A stretch of 64,000 nt of DNA from Cydia pomonella (GCF_033807575.1 NC_084707.1:10836550-10900549); one strand, 5' to 3'; counted from the stretch's first letter, positions 44,128 to 58,836 are shown. Made by a program: numbers and translations. Notes: generated by a model not told the origin, from the letters alone.

Positions 44128-46974
44128 ATGTTACTTCACATCGCTTGTCAGCCCAGATCTCGAAAAGTGAGAAGATCAAGAAAAGTGGTGCCATTTGTGC
44201 CCTTGAAATTCGGGGGTAACGACACCACTTTTCAGTCAGGTAACAACGAGTTAACAGTAAATCGTACGGCAAGAAACATTTGTGCCTTATGTTAGCAGTT
44301 GAACACGACACTCTGCACATGTCATAGCACGACAAAGAAGAACATCCTGTTTCTTGAAGCCTAGGATCACCAGTACGAGGATCAGACGTTAAACTGCTGT
44401 TTAATAATTATGCATCCGACAGTTCTCGAGATCCTGGTCTTATTTTCCTCCTTAATGTTTAGGGTATTGTTGACAATTGAAAACCGATTAAACCATTTTT
44501 AAGTTTCAAAGGAAATGTTTAGGTATATATTTGCATTTTCAATTTTTTTTTCATTGCGAATTATCATTGTTTTGTTGCTTCAAGTTTAAATGTAAGTATT
44601 TTATACCTAGTTATTTTCAGTTTCATTTTTATTGATTAGGTATAATATGCTTTTAAAGATTTGCTTAATTTAACATTTTATATTCCTAGTAAAAACAAAC
44701 TTGTGGGGGACTTAAATTGGAGAGCACTAGGGGAAAACTTTTACCAACATGTGTGCCGAAAATCGTATATCTATTGTCCTTACTTGACTTGAAAAACTGA
44801 TAGAAGGTGACGTGGCTACCACATGGTAGACGAAAGCTTCTGTTGTTAGTGACGATGACACAGACGATCAGTCAATACGATTCGGCATAGCATCCATTCC
44901 ATAGTCGTCTTGCAAGATTTGACCGTTTGTCCGTGACATCTAGATACTTGTCACAAAGTTTATACCATATGGTAGCCGAGTTATAATATAGTCAAGTCAC
45001 CTTTTGTCATTTTCTAGATTCAGATAGGGTTCTCGAGGGAAGTTAGGTCGCTTTGGACCTTTAGGACGTATTTCTATGTCTCTACTAACTGTAAATACCT
45101 TATAAGATGACTCTTTAGCTCAATATTTTATTAATATATCGTCCCAGTCGGCAGAAAGCAATAAACTTAAAATATAAGTGGAATTATTGTATTCTCAATG
45201 CGAATACCACACGTAACTCAAAAACCATATTAAATTTGGAATTTATTTCGCGAGAATACGATAGTTAAACAATTGGATGATTTTGATGGGGTGGTCATGG
45301 TGGAGTTGAAGAACTGGAGACATACTAATCAAAGCAATGAATGGTTTTTACTTTGTAAATGAAAGGCTCGATATTAGCCTATTAGGCAATTTTACCCAGT
45401 CTATCTATATGCCCATCATTTTAAGTGCCTTGACGACTTGTTTCTACTTAAATAAATTGTAAGTACGTAATATATATGTGGCCGTCCATGAGAAAAGGGT
45501 GCTTATGGCAGTTTCTAGTTACGGAGATATTGACGTTTTTGTAAAATGCTTCAATATTATCGTTTTTATGTTGTATGCAAAATAGTAAAATATACAGATA
45601 GACGTGTATTTGTAGCTCGGTTTCACTAATATACGTTGAGTATTTCTATATTAAAATTGGGTTCAAAGTTTAGTAGAAATGGCAGACCATATACAAAAAT
45701 GATGACTCTGTTGATAAAACATGTATAATAAAATGTAGTTGTAACTGTTTCTTATAAGCATGTTTAATTTATATACATAGGTATACTTTATTTTACGGGT
45801 AGGTACAAAAAATTTTCGCTGACGTCAAATCTCACATGGCGGCAGCGTGGCAAAACGTAGCCGTTCTTCCTTTGTTATTTACCGCCGCTATCACAGTCTC
45901 TCTCCTACACGCGACAATTCGCTCGCCGCACTCTTCACGCGGCGAACGTACCGAACGGGGACAGGACAGCGGACAGTTGTAATAAGCCGGTGACAGTATA
46001 ATACCATTTCGTAAGTTTCGGCTCAGCCGAAAGGTTTGCCGATATTTGGCCGAAAGTGAAACTACGGCCGAAACATTATTTTTTGGCCGAATCCGAAACT
46101 GAACCTTCGGTCGGACACTAGTTCGCTTCCGGGATAACTCAGTACTGTGTGAATCATTTAACAACGTTTATAAGAATTACTCTTATGATCATTTGGATAC
46201 AATTTGTATTAATCAAGATTTTGAGTAAACATATGATAACACTTTTTCTTCGGTATTTTGTTTTAATACAAGATTAGTAAATAAATAGTGTTAATATAGT
46301 GCTATACTGTAATTATCAATAATTTTTGCCTGTGATTGGTTATATGACTCATAAGGACCCTTTTCCCAAATGTATGGGAGTGAAATTGTGATTTTTATGT
46401 AACTCAAATCGTTTATAACTAGAAAAATAAAAATTGTAGAATAATAATAACGCTTTTGTGATACTTACTTTTGTAATAACGCTTGACTGAGTAAATATAA
46501 TTTAGAAGTCACTGTACTAATAATGTTATTGTTCTAGAGGAAGATGAAAAATATTATCATTATGACATTTTAATTAGTAATAATTTATTTCATGGAAATA
46601 CATAAGCTATATTGTGCATGCTAATTTTTTTTTGCGGGGTGCGACTTTATTTAAAGTAAAGAAAGGTAGAGTTTATATATTTACTTAGGTGAGGTATTTA
46701 TTTTAAAAGAAAGTGTTTTTGGTTTGATGAATCTAGTAAATTAACAATGTTTGCAAGCTAGTGATTTTTATGTAATAAATATTGTATCAACTATGTGTAG
46801 TAATTATGTAAATAAGAGAGGTTAGGATGCTTCAGATGGCATTTGATGATGTGTTTGTCTGCGCTCCTTTTTGTAAGCATTGAGCAAGATTCAAGCAATC
46901 TTTGTTTGTGAAACACAAACAAGTTTTTATATACCTATCCTGATAGTATTATAACTAAGCAACCTACTTCAACG
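44128..46974. other. Intergenic, mostly no feature
   Basis: AT-rich DNA. At 46010-46120 a run of GGCCGAAA/TTTCGGCC words forms a small degenerate repeat; similar words occur at 15455-15510. A 48-codon frame from 45836 opens MAAAWQNVAVLPLLF but has no supporting context. No gene is called. Confidence 0.45.
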
Positions 46975-46977
46975 GTC

Positions 46978-47411
46978 ACTTGCCACCGTCAACGTTCCAG
47001 CTATACTGGAGCCTGCCGGTATAGCCGGAGACGATGGCAAGAGACCAGACGGGATGTCTTTGATTACATGGAGGATGGGACGTGTGCTCGTGTGGGACGC
47101 AACTTGTGTTGACAGTTGACACGCTAGCACCTTCCCACCTCCACGGTACTACACACAAAGCCGGCGCGGCAACGGAGGCGGCCGAGGCCCTCAAAAAGCG
47201 CAAATACGGGAGTCTCGACACCAACTACAACTTTGTTGCATTTGGAGTCGAGACTCTTGGACCATGGGGCCCCGCAGCACAGAGCCTATACCGGCAATTG
47301 GCCAAACGGCTGGTGGATGGGACCGGGGATAAGAGAGCTGCCAGCTTCCTCGCCCAACGCTTGAGTAAAGCGATTCAACGAGGAAATGCTGCCAGCATCA
47401 TCGGCACCTAG
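46978..47411 (+). pseudogene. Non-LTR retrotransposon C-terminal end
   Basis: A continuous frame, with no start of its own, reads KRPDGMSLITW, GRVLVWDATCVDTLAPSHL, SLDTNYNFVAFGVETLGPWG, GTGDKRAASFLAQRLSKAIQ and RGNAASIIGT, then TAG at 47409-47411. It is the C-terminal domain that follows RT in a common insect LINE group. It is 5'-truncated but otherwise open, so a fairly young insertion. Confidence 0.8.
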
Positions 47412-47588
47412 TTAATTGTAGTTTATTTGTATAATTTGAATTATTGTAATTGTATGTCAAATCTTATTCATAAAATCATTTGAATCATCTCGTTTATGGT
47501 GTGCTGTGGTGCTATTATTTTTCTAAGGAATAACAAAAGCCGTCAATTCTTAACAATAGTTATTTGTTTTATAAGGGGGCAACGTTGT

Positions 47589-47757
47589 TGTTTAACCGCT
47601 CGTGCTAATATCAACCCAAGCAAGCGAAAGATTCCAAAATTGAACCACGAGCGTAGCGTGTGGTTAGAGAAGCGGAATCTTGAGCGTTGCGAGGGTTTCA
47701 AGACACGAGAGTTAAACAAACTTAGTCTCCGAGTGAAACACATAAAATTTCACCACA
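47589..47757 (+). repeat. Dispersed repeat, copy 1 (GATTCCAAAATTG / GAGTGAAACACA)
   Basis: It contains AAGCGAAAGATTCCAAAATT and TCCGAGTGAAACACATAAAA. A diverged inverted copy is at 52925-53056. The open frame across it is a shadow of repeat composition. The class is unknown to me. Confidence 0.65.
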
Positions 47758-47799
47758 CCAAAGCGAGGAAAATAATAACTATGAAATACCAAAAATAGA

Positions 47800-50700
47800 A
47801 AACAAATCAAATCCAAATGAATGTAATGAAATAATTATCATTCAAAATCATCGTTTAAAAGAATCAAGAGGGCCTTTACCAGTTGGTGCGGTGAAAAATA
47901 TATGAATGTATGCCAATTAGGCCCTATATATAATATACTAACTATCCCTAGAATAGAATGTCGTAATCAAACTAATTAAAAACACATGCTATATATCTGA
48001 TTCAAATCTTGTAACTTACATTTGAACCATATCCCGTCTGTTTGAGAATTGAGTTAAAATTTGGCGTACCAGTCGGAAGGTATTTACTTAGAAGGTAGTT
48101 AGAAAATTGGACTCCTAGATGAAAAAATAAAAGTAATGAGTTTAGTCTTTGGAGTTAGTAATCATTTCATTAATTACATTTTCGCCCATAATGTCTGATC
48201 CTCTTGAATTGGTATTTAAGTAACATTATATACGTAGCACACATACGTAGCTATGTACGGTACATATACAATATTCCGACATTTATGTGTAAATCAATGT
48301 AATTTTTAACTTTGTAGCAGCTGTGTCCTGCCTGACCAAATCAAGCGCGGAAAAAACAAAACTTAGCAGTTGTCTCGAGGCTATCACCCGTCAGGTAATT
48401 ATAAACACCATTTAAGCATTGGTAGTTGTAAAATGCCCTTGAATTACGTAGGAGCTCTTTCTATTCTGCCTTGAATCAACTTCCTTTACTATGCAGCGCT
48501 ATTATGATTGACACTGACTGGGTTGATGCATTGCCGATACTCATACTGAAAACATGTCGAGGTTTTTGCTTCTTTGCATAAAATACATAGGTAATTGAAA
48601 ATAAAATGAACTCGTACCTAACTACCTACCGGGATGCCCATAATGACAGCTGGCAGCATTATCTGTTGAATGGAATTGATATTTTTCAAGATGTTAACAC
48701 TATTTGTTTGTGTTTAATGAGCTCTTAAACGGTGCAAGAAGTAAGTGTAGTTTAATACTCATCATACTTACAACGAATACAATTGAATAGATCCGCGAAC
48801 TTTCTGAATCGCAGTGGGGAAGCACGCACGTAGGTACAGCGCAAGCGCGCGCAACTCAGATCCTTCACAATATTTCCTTTCACTGGCGATGGCGTCGACA
48901 ATGCATAAATACTTTGATATCTTTAGGTATTATGAACCAACATCGCTTTGATAGAAAAAAACCATGTGTTTTCCATGCCCAACGTTTTGCCAACGGTAAC
49001 AACTAACAACGGTTAAATAAGTAGGTAAGTACTGCATTGCCGTAGTAACATCTCGGAATAGATCTTTGTAAAAGTACTTAATACAAACTTCACATAAAGT
49101 TATTAGCGTCACCTAAGCGAATTCTTCTAATCTTCAAATTTTAGTTGCAATGTCGCATGGCACTATGTGCACTTCCTGTAATTACTTAATGAGAAAATAA
49201 CAGCTAATTCCCATAAGTGATTTATTTTACTCTGCCTCAAAAGTCGCAAGAAAAATACCTTGGAATAAGTAAACACTCTTGGTCAACCTTGAGAGCTGAC
49301 AATGAACCTTCCCAAAGTTAGCTAACAGATAATTAGGTTCGTGGGTAGCTATTGTGCCCTGAAATTGCATTGACTTCTTCAGTGGGCTAGCGTTCGTTTT
49401 GAAACACAGTATAAGTATAATTTTAAATAAGAGTTGGAGTACCTGTGTAAATATGTCAAATGATTTTATAAAATGTAGAAAACTACTATTTTGGCAATGA
49501 ATGAATAGTGAATAATTCGTGAACTGATGATAGAATAATATCTGTAATTATACATAGCTGTCATAAAACGCTAATAGGTAGTGAAAGTATTTTAGTTATC
49601 ATCTCCAATAACTTTTTACCGGATGTAGGTACTTCGGATATTATATAGTACTTTTAGATTTAGGAAATGGTGATTGATCTACTTTTAAGGGTTCCGTAGC
49701 CAAAGTGCTATAGTTTCGTCATGTCCCTCTTTTCGGCTGGTTTGTTCATCCATTTTTCATAGGCTTTAAAGTTAGAAACCATAGGAATATTCAAGAAGGA
49801 TGACGATTTATATATATATAGTACTAGTTACTTTAGTAATCTAATCAGTCAAAAATATATGAATAGATATGTAGGCATGCTATATATAGTTAGGTACACT
49901 AAAGGACAAAAAATAGTTAATGAAAATAATATCTTGTGGTTAATTATTTGACAGAGACTTAAATTCGAAAATATCCCTCTAACTGGGTCCAAAATAATTT
50001 AAAAAGATATAAAAACTAACACGTTAGTAAATACTTTCAACGAATACTATTTAAAAGATGATCTTATTACATTTACATTGAGCTATCACAGAAGAAGTCT
50101 CCTTAATTAATAGTGGTGTAAAGTGTCGTGTGTTAACAACGTCACCTCGGAATTTCACGCCAAAGATAAATAACAAATTTTAATTTAATTGTTAATACCA
50201 ATAATAACAATATACAATATTAAAATTAGTGGCATCTGGTGCTATAAATAAATAAATATTATGGGTTATTCTTACACAAATCGACCTAGTCCCAGGGTAA
50301 GCACAATAAGCTTAAGGTTATGTTAGACAACAATGATTATTTAGCTTTACTTATTGTGTTTTTTTTTTAATTTATTGAGAAACAAACAGTCTTAAAATAA
50401 ACATATGAGCAACTTAGCTAATAGCTTAGCATACATTTTTCATTGTACTGCCTACATGCGCGCCCAATATATGAATGCCGTGCGTATTTCGTTCTGCTGT
50501 TAGAAATGCTAAATAATGCCTTACTGCGATAACTACGTTCATTTCTACGGGGGACACTGAAACCAATTTTATGTAATAAGATGTGATATTGATATATGTA
50601 GATAATTATATAACCACGAAAATATCATACAAGTACCTATTCACACAGAAATAGATACCTGGATAATCAAAAAACTGCGCGTAAAATGTAAAGCTCTATG

Positions 50701-52924
50701 TTACCAAATTTACCATGGATTGAACGCAAAATAAATATAAATAGGTATCTAGTACCTTCCTCATTCAACAGTGCAAGATAGGAAGTTCATGTCAACGAAC
50801 TGACGATGTAAATAGTCGGAACTTGTATTACTTACTTATATCTCAAACTGCAATTATATCCCTTGCGGAAGGACTTTTCGAAACATTCAAGTACTTTTTA
50901 AAAAGTTGCATTTCTTGAGTGAGATTACAGATAATCATGCCGAATCGAGTTCTATGGACGAGAACCACTGATAAATATTGTGTAGAGATCAAAGATAATT
51001 GACTCAATCAATGTATCTTTGGTAGAGCCTATGTATAACTTTCGTTGCTTATGAGTTTGATTAAGTCCAACCTAAAGTTGACAATTTTTCAGAGATAGGT
51101 AATAAAGAAAGCCGAATGGCTGCCACTGCGAAGACTTACTACGCCTTCAGATGACTTTCACTGCTTTCACTCTCGGAGACGCACTCTGCATCGCACTACC
51201 CACTAAATACAACGTCATTGCACTAAATGATTGCAACTCTCTATTTGTTTAGATGATGCTAAACATTCTAATATCGCGACTTGTCCTTATTCGCTTAGAT
51301 TTACATCGCGGGGTTGCAAAACAGATGGAAAGTTAGTCAGGGCTGGTGCTAGGTATGCAGATGACTGTAATGTGATGATGTGCAACTGACGCCCACTAAA
51401 GTGTCGTGTATAATGGTGTGTTGGTGGCGCCCGCGACTATTGTCTGCGTCTGCCGCTTGGCTTGTCATGCGTGTCATTGCAATGCGTCAGAGAGACATAC
51501 AGTTTACCATATACTTATTGTACCGCGGGAATAATGAAAGCCATAATGAAAGGCTCGAAATAACCAAACAGTAAACAGGTCCTGTATATCCTTCGAAAAA
51601 ATGCGGTTACACGACAAAACAAACATAATACAGGTTGCAACAGTATCAATATAATTTGTTATACCGGTTTTTTTTAACTGGAAATATACTCCAGAGCAAT
51701 GAAATGGGTTACTGTTTATGGAAATTACCACACAAGGGATCAGGTTTTGACTGCCTTAAGTGTAGTTAATGTCCCAATGTCCCAAACCACACGAATAAGT
51801 TTTATGGTCATTACCCTTTGAAAGATAAATTTGTTTTCCTCCTTCACAAACACTACTACGTTTATATTATACCTATATTATACTACCTCAATATGTTATA
51901 GGTGCTGTGTAAGTGTGTAAGTCTTACGAAGTAGGTATCTTATTTGTATTTGTGGTGGTGTACCTACTCCTCGTACCTACATTTAAAGATGGAATGTTGT
52001 CTTGGATTCGTGCTTTAAGTAAAGCCATATTGCTTATTAATTTAACAGTGTTAAAGAATTATCTAGATTTATTTATACAGTTGTTATTTTAAGATTAAGA
52101 TAGTGGCAGTTAGCAGACCCATAGAAATATATTGTTAGAGTTGAACGGTACTCAGTTCGTATAGTTACTCGTACTGTTGACTATGTCATGCCAGTCACGT
52201 ACATCTTGATCAAGTAGCGCTGGTAGCTAATATAAAAGTTCAACTTTATTATTAGATATCGCCGTCGCTGATTTGCGCAGCTGTGGCGATAATAATAAAC
52301 ACAGTCTATTCGGACTGCTTTACCCCAATTAAAACTACGGATCATTTTAGGAATAGGATGTCGCAAATGTTTGACGAGAACTGGTTTAACTTAATTACTA
52401 GTTTACTAATATAATTCTACAAATTACATGGGAATGTCAAGGTTGCTTACAGTTTTACAGAGACTTAATGTTGTTTGATATAAGTCCATTTAAACAGGTG
52501 TATTTTTATGTTAAGTAAACAGTCAGAAGAGGAAAGACTGCTGTTACATATACCTACTCGTAGGCAATTGGCGAGCTTTTAATGATCAATTTTCAAAAAT
52601 TCCGGAATTATCCTCCTGGTGGAAAATAGTCATTTTCATCACACCAGTGCCACTACCGGTCCCACTCTAATTAATACATTTAGAAAAAGTCGGATGGTCT
52701 ATGAGGGCGAGATACTGTCGCGCCCGGCGCCCTTCCTGTGCTAGCCCTACAGCTCGGAAAGGCTCCCTACAAAAACATCAACGTTTTATATTATTCACAA
52801 GAGTGGAAAAGTACTTTGATGCATATTTTGAGTATTTTTCTGCAGCCTGTTGGCTAGTTGGATGGACTTTTGAGTGATGATTTTGAATGATAAATATTTA
52901 TTACTAATAACTAGTGTTTTCCGC
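47800..52924. other. CDA1-CDA2 intergenic region, no gene recognised
   Basis: About 5 kb of AT-rich sequence. The only items supported are a fragment of the GGGTTCCGTAG dispersed repeat (49688-49735) and a SINE tail (50254-50345, minus). No coding, tRNA or promoter signal could be supported. Confidence 0.5.
50254..50345 (-). repeat. SINE 3' fragment
   Basis: The AAATATTATGGGTTATTCTT, ACACAAATCGACCTAGTCCC segment matches the tail of the SINE family at 18672-18903. The tRNA-like head is missing. Confidence 0.6.
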
Positions 52925-53056
52925 GCATTGGTATGGTAATTTTTGTGTGTTTCACTCGGAAGTAAAGTTTGTTTAACCCTTGAAACACTCGACATTCCAC
53001 TTTTCCTAATTTTGGAATCTTTCGCGAGCTCGGGTATCATATTAGCACAAGCTCTT
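52925..53056 (-). repeat. Dispersed repeat, copy 2
   Basis: The inverted, diverged counterpart of 47589-47757. It shares the GAGTGAAACACAC, GTTAAACAAACTTTACTTCC and GAAAGATTCCAAAATTAGG words (minus-strand reading). It lies about 400 bp downstream of the CDA1 stop. Confidence 0.6.
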
Positions 53057-53466
53057 TAGTAGTCATAAATTCAATTATGTAAAGTAATGCACGATATACA
53101 TTTTGGATAGACTAGGAGTGGAAAAATAAAATAGAGATCTATTTTGTATTTTATATTTTAATTTTTTATCAAACAGACTTACATAAGAAAAATCACATAA
53201 GTATTAAACGGTCCTATTAAATATTCATGTGAGCTATATTACATATAGTTAGGTAGTAGGTACACTTACACTACGAACGGGATTATGACCCGGTACACTT
53301 CGACTTTACATGAAAACATACTCAAAGCTTAAACATATTAGAGTACCATTCAGTGAAAATAATATGGTCATTTTGGCTCTGACTTAGAATATGTTATCCA
53401 TGCAATTTCCACTCTCAATTGAATATGAACTAATTTAGAGCGCGTGGGCTCGAGATCGTCTCAACT

Positions 53467-56400
53467 CTAGTAATGGCCGTCTCCCGTGGGGTCATTGAGC
53501 CAGGGATAGTTGACGGGGCACCGCACGCACGTCTGCAGGTTGATGGTCTCACCGGGCACCTCCTTCGACGTTAGCTTGCACGAGTGTGGCACCCAGCATG
53601 AGGGGTTGCCCTCCACCGCACACTTTTCCCTCCACGGCTCGAAGTTCTTAGCTTCGGTGATCGTCCTAGGATTCTGAATCCATTGGATCACTTGAGTCAT
53701 GGTAACGAAGTATACGTCATTATGACTTTGGAGAACTTCGTCGATCCAGTAGAGGAAAGCTTCCAAAAATTCGGGATTATTCTTCAACCACGCAGCGTGG
53801 AAATAAAGCCCCAATGGAGCACGGTTTTGGTCGTAATGGCGATCAAAGTTGTGATTGAGGAAGTTATAGAACTGGTCTCCGGTTAGAATATTGGAGCAGG
53901 AGTCTACCATGGCGCAACCAGGCAGGTATTCGTCGTTGGTCGGGTCTTCGCGACGGTCCAATTCGTTCATGACCATTTCCCAGACGGCGTGGCTTCTGGT
54001 AGGGCAGCTCTGCAGGTTACCATGGCAGCGATGAGGCATGCGGAAGTACATGGTGTACGGCCATAGAGGTGGGTTGGACAGTGGCGCAGTGATCGTACTG
54101 TCGTACAAGAAAGCTTGTTCCTCCATCATGGTAAATTGGTTGTTGCCGCCGACGCGGAGGTAGGGGGCGCGGACACCGACTACACTGTTGTCTGTCACGT
54201 TGGCGAACTTCTCAATGATGACCCTCATGCCAGCCATTTCTTTGCCCCAGTCATCGACCGTGGCATTGCTCCAGAAACGCTCATCATCGTTATGCCTAGG
54301 AAAAAATTATACGATATAGCGGCTTATTTAATGTAAATATTCATGGAAGTATTTTATTAATGAAATCTAGCGACGAAAATGTAGTTTTTGAAGTTAAACT
54401 TAGTTGGATTGGTAAACTTACGTGATTGAGTGCACGGCAATCTCGTGTCCCTTGCGGTGAGTCTCCTGTACGGCAGAGTAGTTGGTGTACTTGTGGGAAA
54501 CGAAGAACGTGGCTTTGATATCACAACCATTGGGGTTCTTGCGCTTGCCGTTAAAAATTTCTTTGTACAGTTCGATGTTGTTGTTGTTAATGGCGTCATC
54601 AAAGGTAATCGTGATCATCTGGGGGACATCACGGGATGGCAAGTCGCCGGGGATTGTGGTGCCATCCTCCGAGCAGAAACAGTCGGGCAATTGGCACTGG
54701 CTTGCGTCGCAAGGCGGAGCCCTGTTCGGATCGTTGTCGATATCTACAACAAAACATATTACTGTTAGGAACCTACACTGTTTTGTAATTTTATTTCAAC
54801 GCAGTCGCAACGGTCAATTTGCAACTCAGATCTTAATTAAACCGGTATATTATACAAGATCATATTTCATAGATTTAGGTTTAGAGTGTTTAATTGGCTT
54901 ATAATTACAGGTCTTGTTAATCATGTTATTTTGTTACCGTAGAATTTGCTGTTACGGTTGTTGTACCTTTTACAATTTTACTAATATATAATAAGTACCT
55001 AAGTAAATAAAGTTTTGCCTATATAAAAGTAAGTTCAGTTAGTTTTGTGTAATATTATTATTTTAAAATTTAAAGATTCTGGCAGTCGGCGTGAGCGTAG
55101 TGTAAACTCGTATGAGTATCGGATCGAGTGTCGGAACCAGTATGGGTACTTTCGCTTGATCAAATCACTCGCTACAGCTGACACCCGATTGGATTTCACT
55201 TTTTGATTCCATTATATGCTCGTTGATTCATCGCAATAAAATTTAAATACGTATCTACACATGTGCCTAAGATGTGTTGGGGTTATTCCATAAATAGAAT
55301 AGTTCCAAAATTTCAACAAATCTTTAAGATAAAGCAATACTGATACGCTGACAACATCAGTGTTTTTGTCATTTTCACTGTGATCACTATATTGACCTAT
55401 GTAATTACAAGTAGGTACATGATATTTTCTACATCTAGTGATATTTTTCAAAGTATAGTAATTTCATAAAACGATGATCAGAAAACTGTGAATTTTGAAT
55501 CAATCCAACCACAAATATTACTCTAAACTCGTCCAACAGTCTATCGGAATAACGCTAACATACTGTCTTGTACCGTACCTATCTATGTAAGTACTTGGGT
55601 ACAATTCAAATTGAGCATCTAAATAAAAAAAAATCCAATCACATACCTCTTTGATTTGTGCAGAATAGAGGTTGAACAATAATTCGTGTTTGATTTAGTT
55701 AACAATTTTTACACAAGTGATTACTTTAATTCTTTTATTAAAATACAAAAGAAAGAGATCACGCGGACTGGTTCCAGCAACCTTGGAGCGCGACAAGAGT
55801 CAGCGCTTTGTGATGTAAGCGTGTTTAAGTAGAACCTGCTTTTCCCAGAACGCCTGCATTAAAATGTATTGCGGTCATGCTGAAGCAAAGGATACTCATT
55901 CCAAAAACTCGTGGGGTAAAATGAAACACGCGAATTAGCTTTTAATAAATCGTTAACATATTCGATCTAATATGAATAAAATAACACCCCATTTGCTTAA
56001 GGTATATATTACGACATGGCAGTGAGATGTTTTTTTAGGCCAAGTGATTGGCATTTCGGGCAGGTCGTTCGTCACGCCTTACGGGCTAGTTTTTATTTGT
56101 AAAGGCGCCATGTTTGTTTTAGATTGGTTTGCATTAAATAAATGTACGGTTAAACACATATTACAATGAAATATACATTCAATAGTCATTTAAAAAAATT
56201 GAATCGAATTAAGTTGTTTTGATTACTCCGTAATCATGCACTTTTAAGAGCGAACATGGTCTTATCATCTATTTATACACTTAAAGTTTTAGTTAAAATA
56301 TTTGTATAATGTGCTTATTTTAGTAAAAACAAACCTGGTCCGTTAAATATACAGAGTACAGACCGCTATGTGTATTTACACCTACGTACACCTACGTACT

Positions 56401-57578
56401 TATGCATTCAATAACTACGTGTACGTATACTACATATTGCAATGCATAGCAAAGTCTTAACCAGGTATGTGATAGAAAATAGGTGCTAAAACAAAGGTTG
56501 TCTCCGACTTTATGAAAACTCATCAACACTGTGAACTGTGCCATGACTTAATAACCAGTTGCATTTGTAGCAGGATTTATAGAAATCTCAATAATTGATT
56601 TCTCCACGTAGGTACTTACCTAAAATAATAACAGCGGGCTGTTGTAACAGCCGGCAGCAGCAGGAAATGAGAGTCGTAAGGTCATCACGGTTATTATACT
56701 AATTCATATATGGAAGCATATGTTTATACTACATTGCCATGGCTAATTGGCTGAATGCTGAATATGAGTGGCGCCCGTTGGACGGGCAGAATGTGTGTAA
56801 ACTTACCACAACTGTTTTCGTCGGATCCATCGGCGCAGTCTTTCTCGCCATTGCAGAAGAGACCGCGTTCAATGCAGGTGCCATCTCCGCAGGCCAGGAA
56901 TCCGTCCTGACACAGAGGCTCCTCTGTGTACAGCAAAGGCTTGACTTTGCGCTCCTTGTTCTTCAGTTTGCAATTCTTAACGGCATCCTTCCAGTCACAA
57001 GTTTGCTTCTCGATATCGAAGAATAGACCAGCCGGGCAACGGATAGCTTGAATGCCCTACGATTAAATATAATTACCATTAAAAGCTCTATTACATTACA
57101 AGTTATTATTTATCAATGCGATTGATCGATTCATGATGCATTCTCAATAAGTAAGTATGGTTAATCGATTCGATAAATACTTGCGGAATGTGAACGGATG
57201 CGTAACTGAGAATGTTACGCATGTCAAGGGCAACATAATTCTGAGTCCTTATAAATGAATAAAAAGTCTTTGAGTGAAAATAAACTGTGTATAGTAAACG
57301 TTTATAAAGTATAATTGGTTTAAATAATGCTGTTCAACTGTTTAAGGCCGTCGTCGTGCGTGAGAGAGTGGAGTGTGCGTGTAAAAGTAGTATTTTATTC
57401 TTGTAGGTACTCACCGAGGCGGTGCACTGGATGACGTCGCGACAGTTGTCGCCCTCGCCGGCCACCAGCCGGAACCATTCGCCGGCGTCCTTGTCCTTGC
57501 ATAGCTCCTGCTCCAGGCTCTCGTCTTTCTTAGCCGTGTCGTCTGCCTGCCGCTTCCATCGGTGCCCGTCGGCAACCG
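53467..57578 (-). CDS. CDA1: Chitin deacetylase 1 (serpentine type), 5' end missing
   Basis: A secreted group I chitin deacetylase of cuticle and trachea. Exons are 57578-57415 (WKRQ, CBM14 N-half), 57056-56807 (CBM14 C-half FFDIEKQTCDWKDAVKNC plus LDLa CGDGTCIERGLFC...DGSDENSC), 54743-54422 and 54295-53467, with consistent phases and a TAG stop. About 521 codons are visible. Catalytic motifs are intact: TFDDAIN (motif 1), HSIT-H across the last intron (motif 2), RAPYLRVGG, YDSTITAPLSNPPLWPY and LGLYFHAAW. The first exon must end in phase 1 and encode the signal peptide; I could not find it between 57579 and 64000, so it may lie beyond the window. It is in tandem with CDA2, same strand, as in other insects. 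Unlike CDA2, the CBM14 C-half and LDLa are fused in one exon with no duplicate. Confidence 0.95.
54744..56806. other. CDA1 intron, no feature recognised
   Basis: A 2.06 kb AT-rich intron between the LDLa exon and the first catalytic exon. I see no repeats, RNA genes or alternative exons. Confidence 0.5.
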
Positions 57579-58596
57579 CTGCCCGACAAAATAAAACACA
57601 TTAAAATCACATTGAAACACGATTTGTTCCAGTTTCGCTTTAGATGATTTCGGGTCCGTAGCGTGCATGCATGTTAGGCGCATTGGTCACCATTACCGCA
57701 TACCTCCTTCCTAACACACTTACGTTGCATACTTGCAATCGATTGCAAATTACTATTACACACGAATAATGCAGCTTGAACAAAGCGAGTATTGACATTT
57801 CATTTACTGTTTTTATTCGTTTTAGAACTAAAATGTCACTTGGAAGCGTAAAATGTCAAAGGTAGTGAGCGTACGTGACCTTTGACTGGCATCGAAATGT
57901 CAGCGCTTGGGCAAGCGACAAGGACGACTCTTTCTTAGTTCTTCTCGTTATAACAAATTGTAAGATTATGTATGACATTTGGTGCCTTTGTGCGCTTCTC
58001 GACTGACGAAATGTTTAGAATGCTGTTTAAAAATCAAGAGATTAGTTGATATCCTTGAGTTTTTCATATAAGTATATTTAGGCAAGATATATAGCGTCTG
58101 TAGCTTGGAGCACACTCAATGTCTATCAAATTGATTTAATTACGTATTTGCTTACCGCAAAAAACAATTAAATTACTATTTTACACAACACATTTAGCAG
58201 TGACACAGTGCGCTTAACTATGCAAAACCGATAAAACATTGTTCCCACATTCCATTTTATCCTGCTAACAGACGCAGTTTTTATCAATTAAAACTTACAG
58301 AGGCGTTTGCTAATAGGCAATAAGAAAATAGATACGGGGCGTGTGTGCACGTAACATGAGGAAACTACGCTCTCGCAATATTATCTAACTGTCTCGCTTG
58401 CGAGAGCGTCTGGCCGCGCCGGGGCGGCTGCAGCCCAGCCCTGGTGACAGCCAGCTCTAACCAAACCAAAATTTGCTTCGTACTATTTTGAGTACATGGG
58501 TACTCAAAAAAGTACGTAGGTTTCCTTACAAATATTCGTCGTCATGATTAGTGATCCTACGCCTCCATTGCTATGATTTTACGACAGCTGACTTTC

Positions 58597-58836
58597 GGCC
58601 CGATTCGAAGAATGAGATATGATAACGATAAGTTCTCATTTAGATATCGTTTATATGTCGTATAATTGTCAGAAGCAGCTCGATTCGGGCAACCAACGCC
58701 AGTTCGTTGATAGATCTTATTGGGATAACAGCGGAATCGAAATAAACGTCAATTTTGACATGTCGTTTAGTTATCGATCTTTTAAAGATCTTCCAAAGAT
58801 CTTAAACGTGTCTTAATCATTATTTGAATCGGGCCG
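58597..58836. mobile_element. MITE with CGGCCCGATTC ends
   Basis: CGGCCCGATTCGAAGAATGA on the left mirrors TCATTATTTGAATCGGGCCG on the right. The interior is AT-rich with an ATCGTTAT/AGATCTT-rich centre and no ORF of note. It is upstream of CDA1 exon 2. Confidence 0.85.

Noticed and set aside
45836..45982. Small secreted peptide gene opening MAAAWQNVAVLPLLF
   Set aside because: Short, adjoining a GGCCGAAA repeat, no splice partner or family; looks like repeat-derived sequence.
47496..47798. 100-codon frame as a host gene
   Set aside because: It coincides with a dispersed repeat that has a second copy at 52925-53056.
54430..54904. 112- and 140-codon + strand frames
   Set aside because: Antisense shadows of the CDA1 exon 54743-54422 running into intron.
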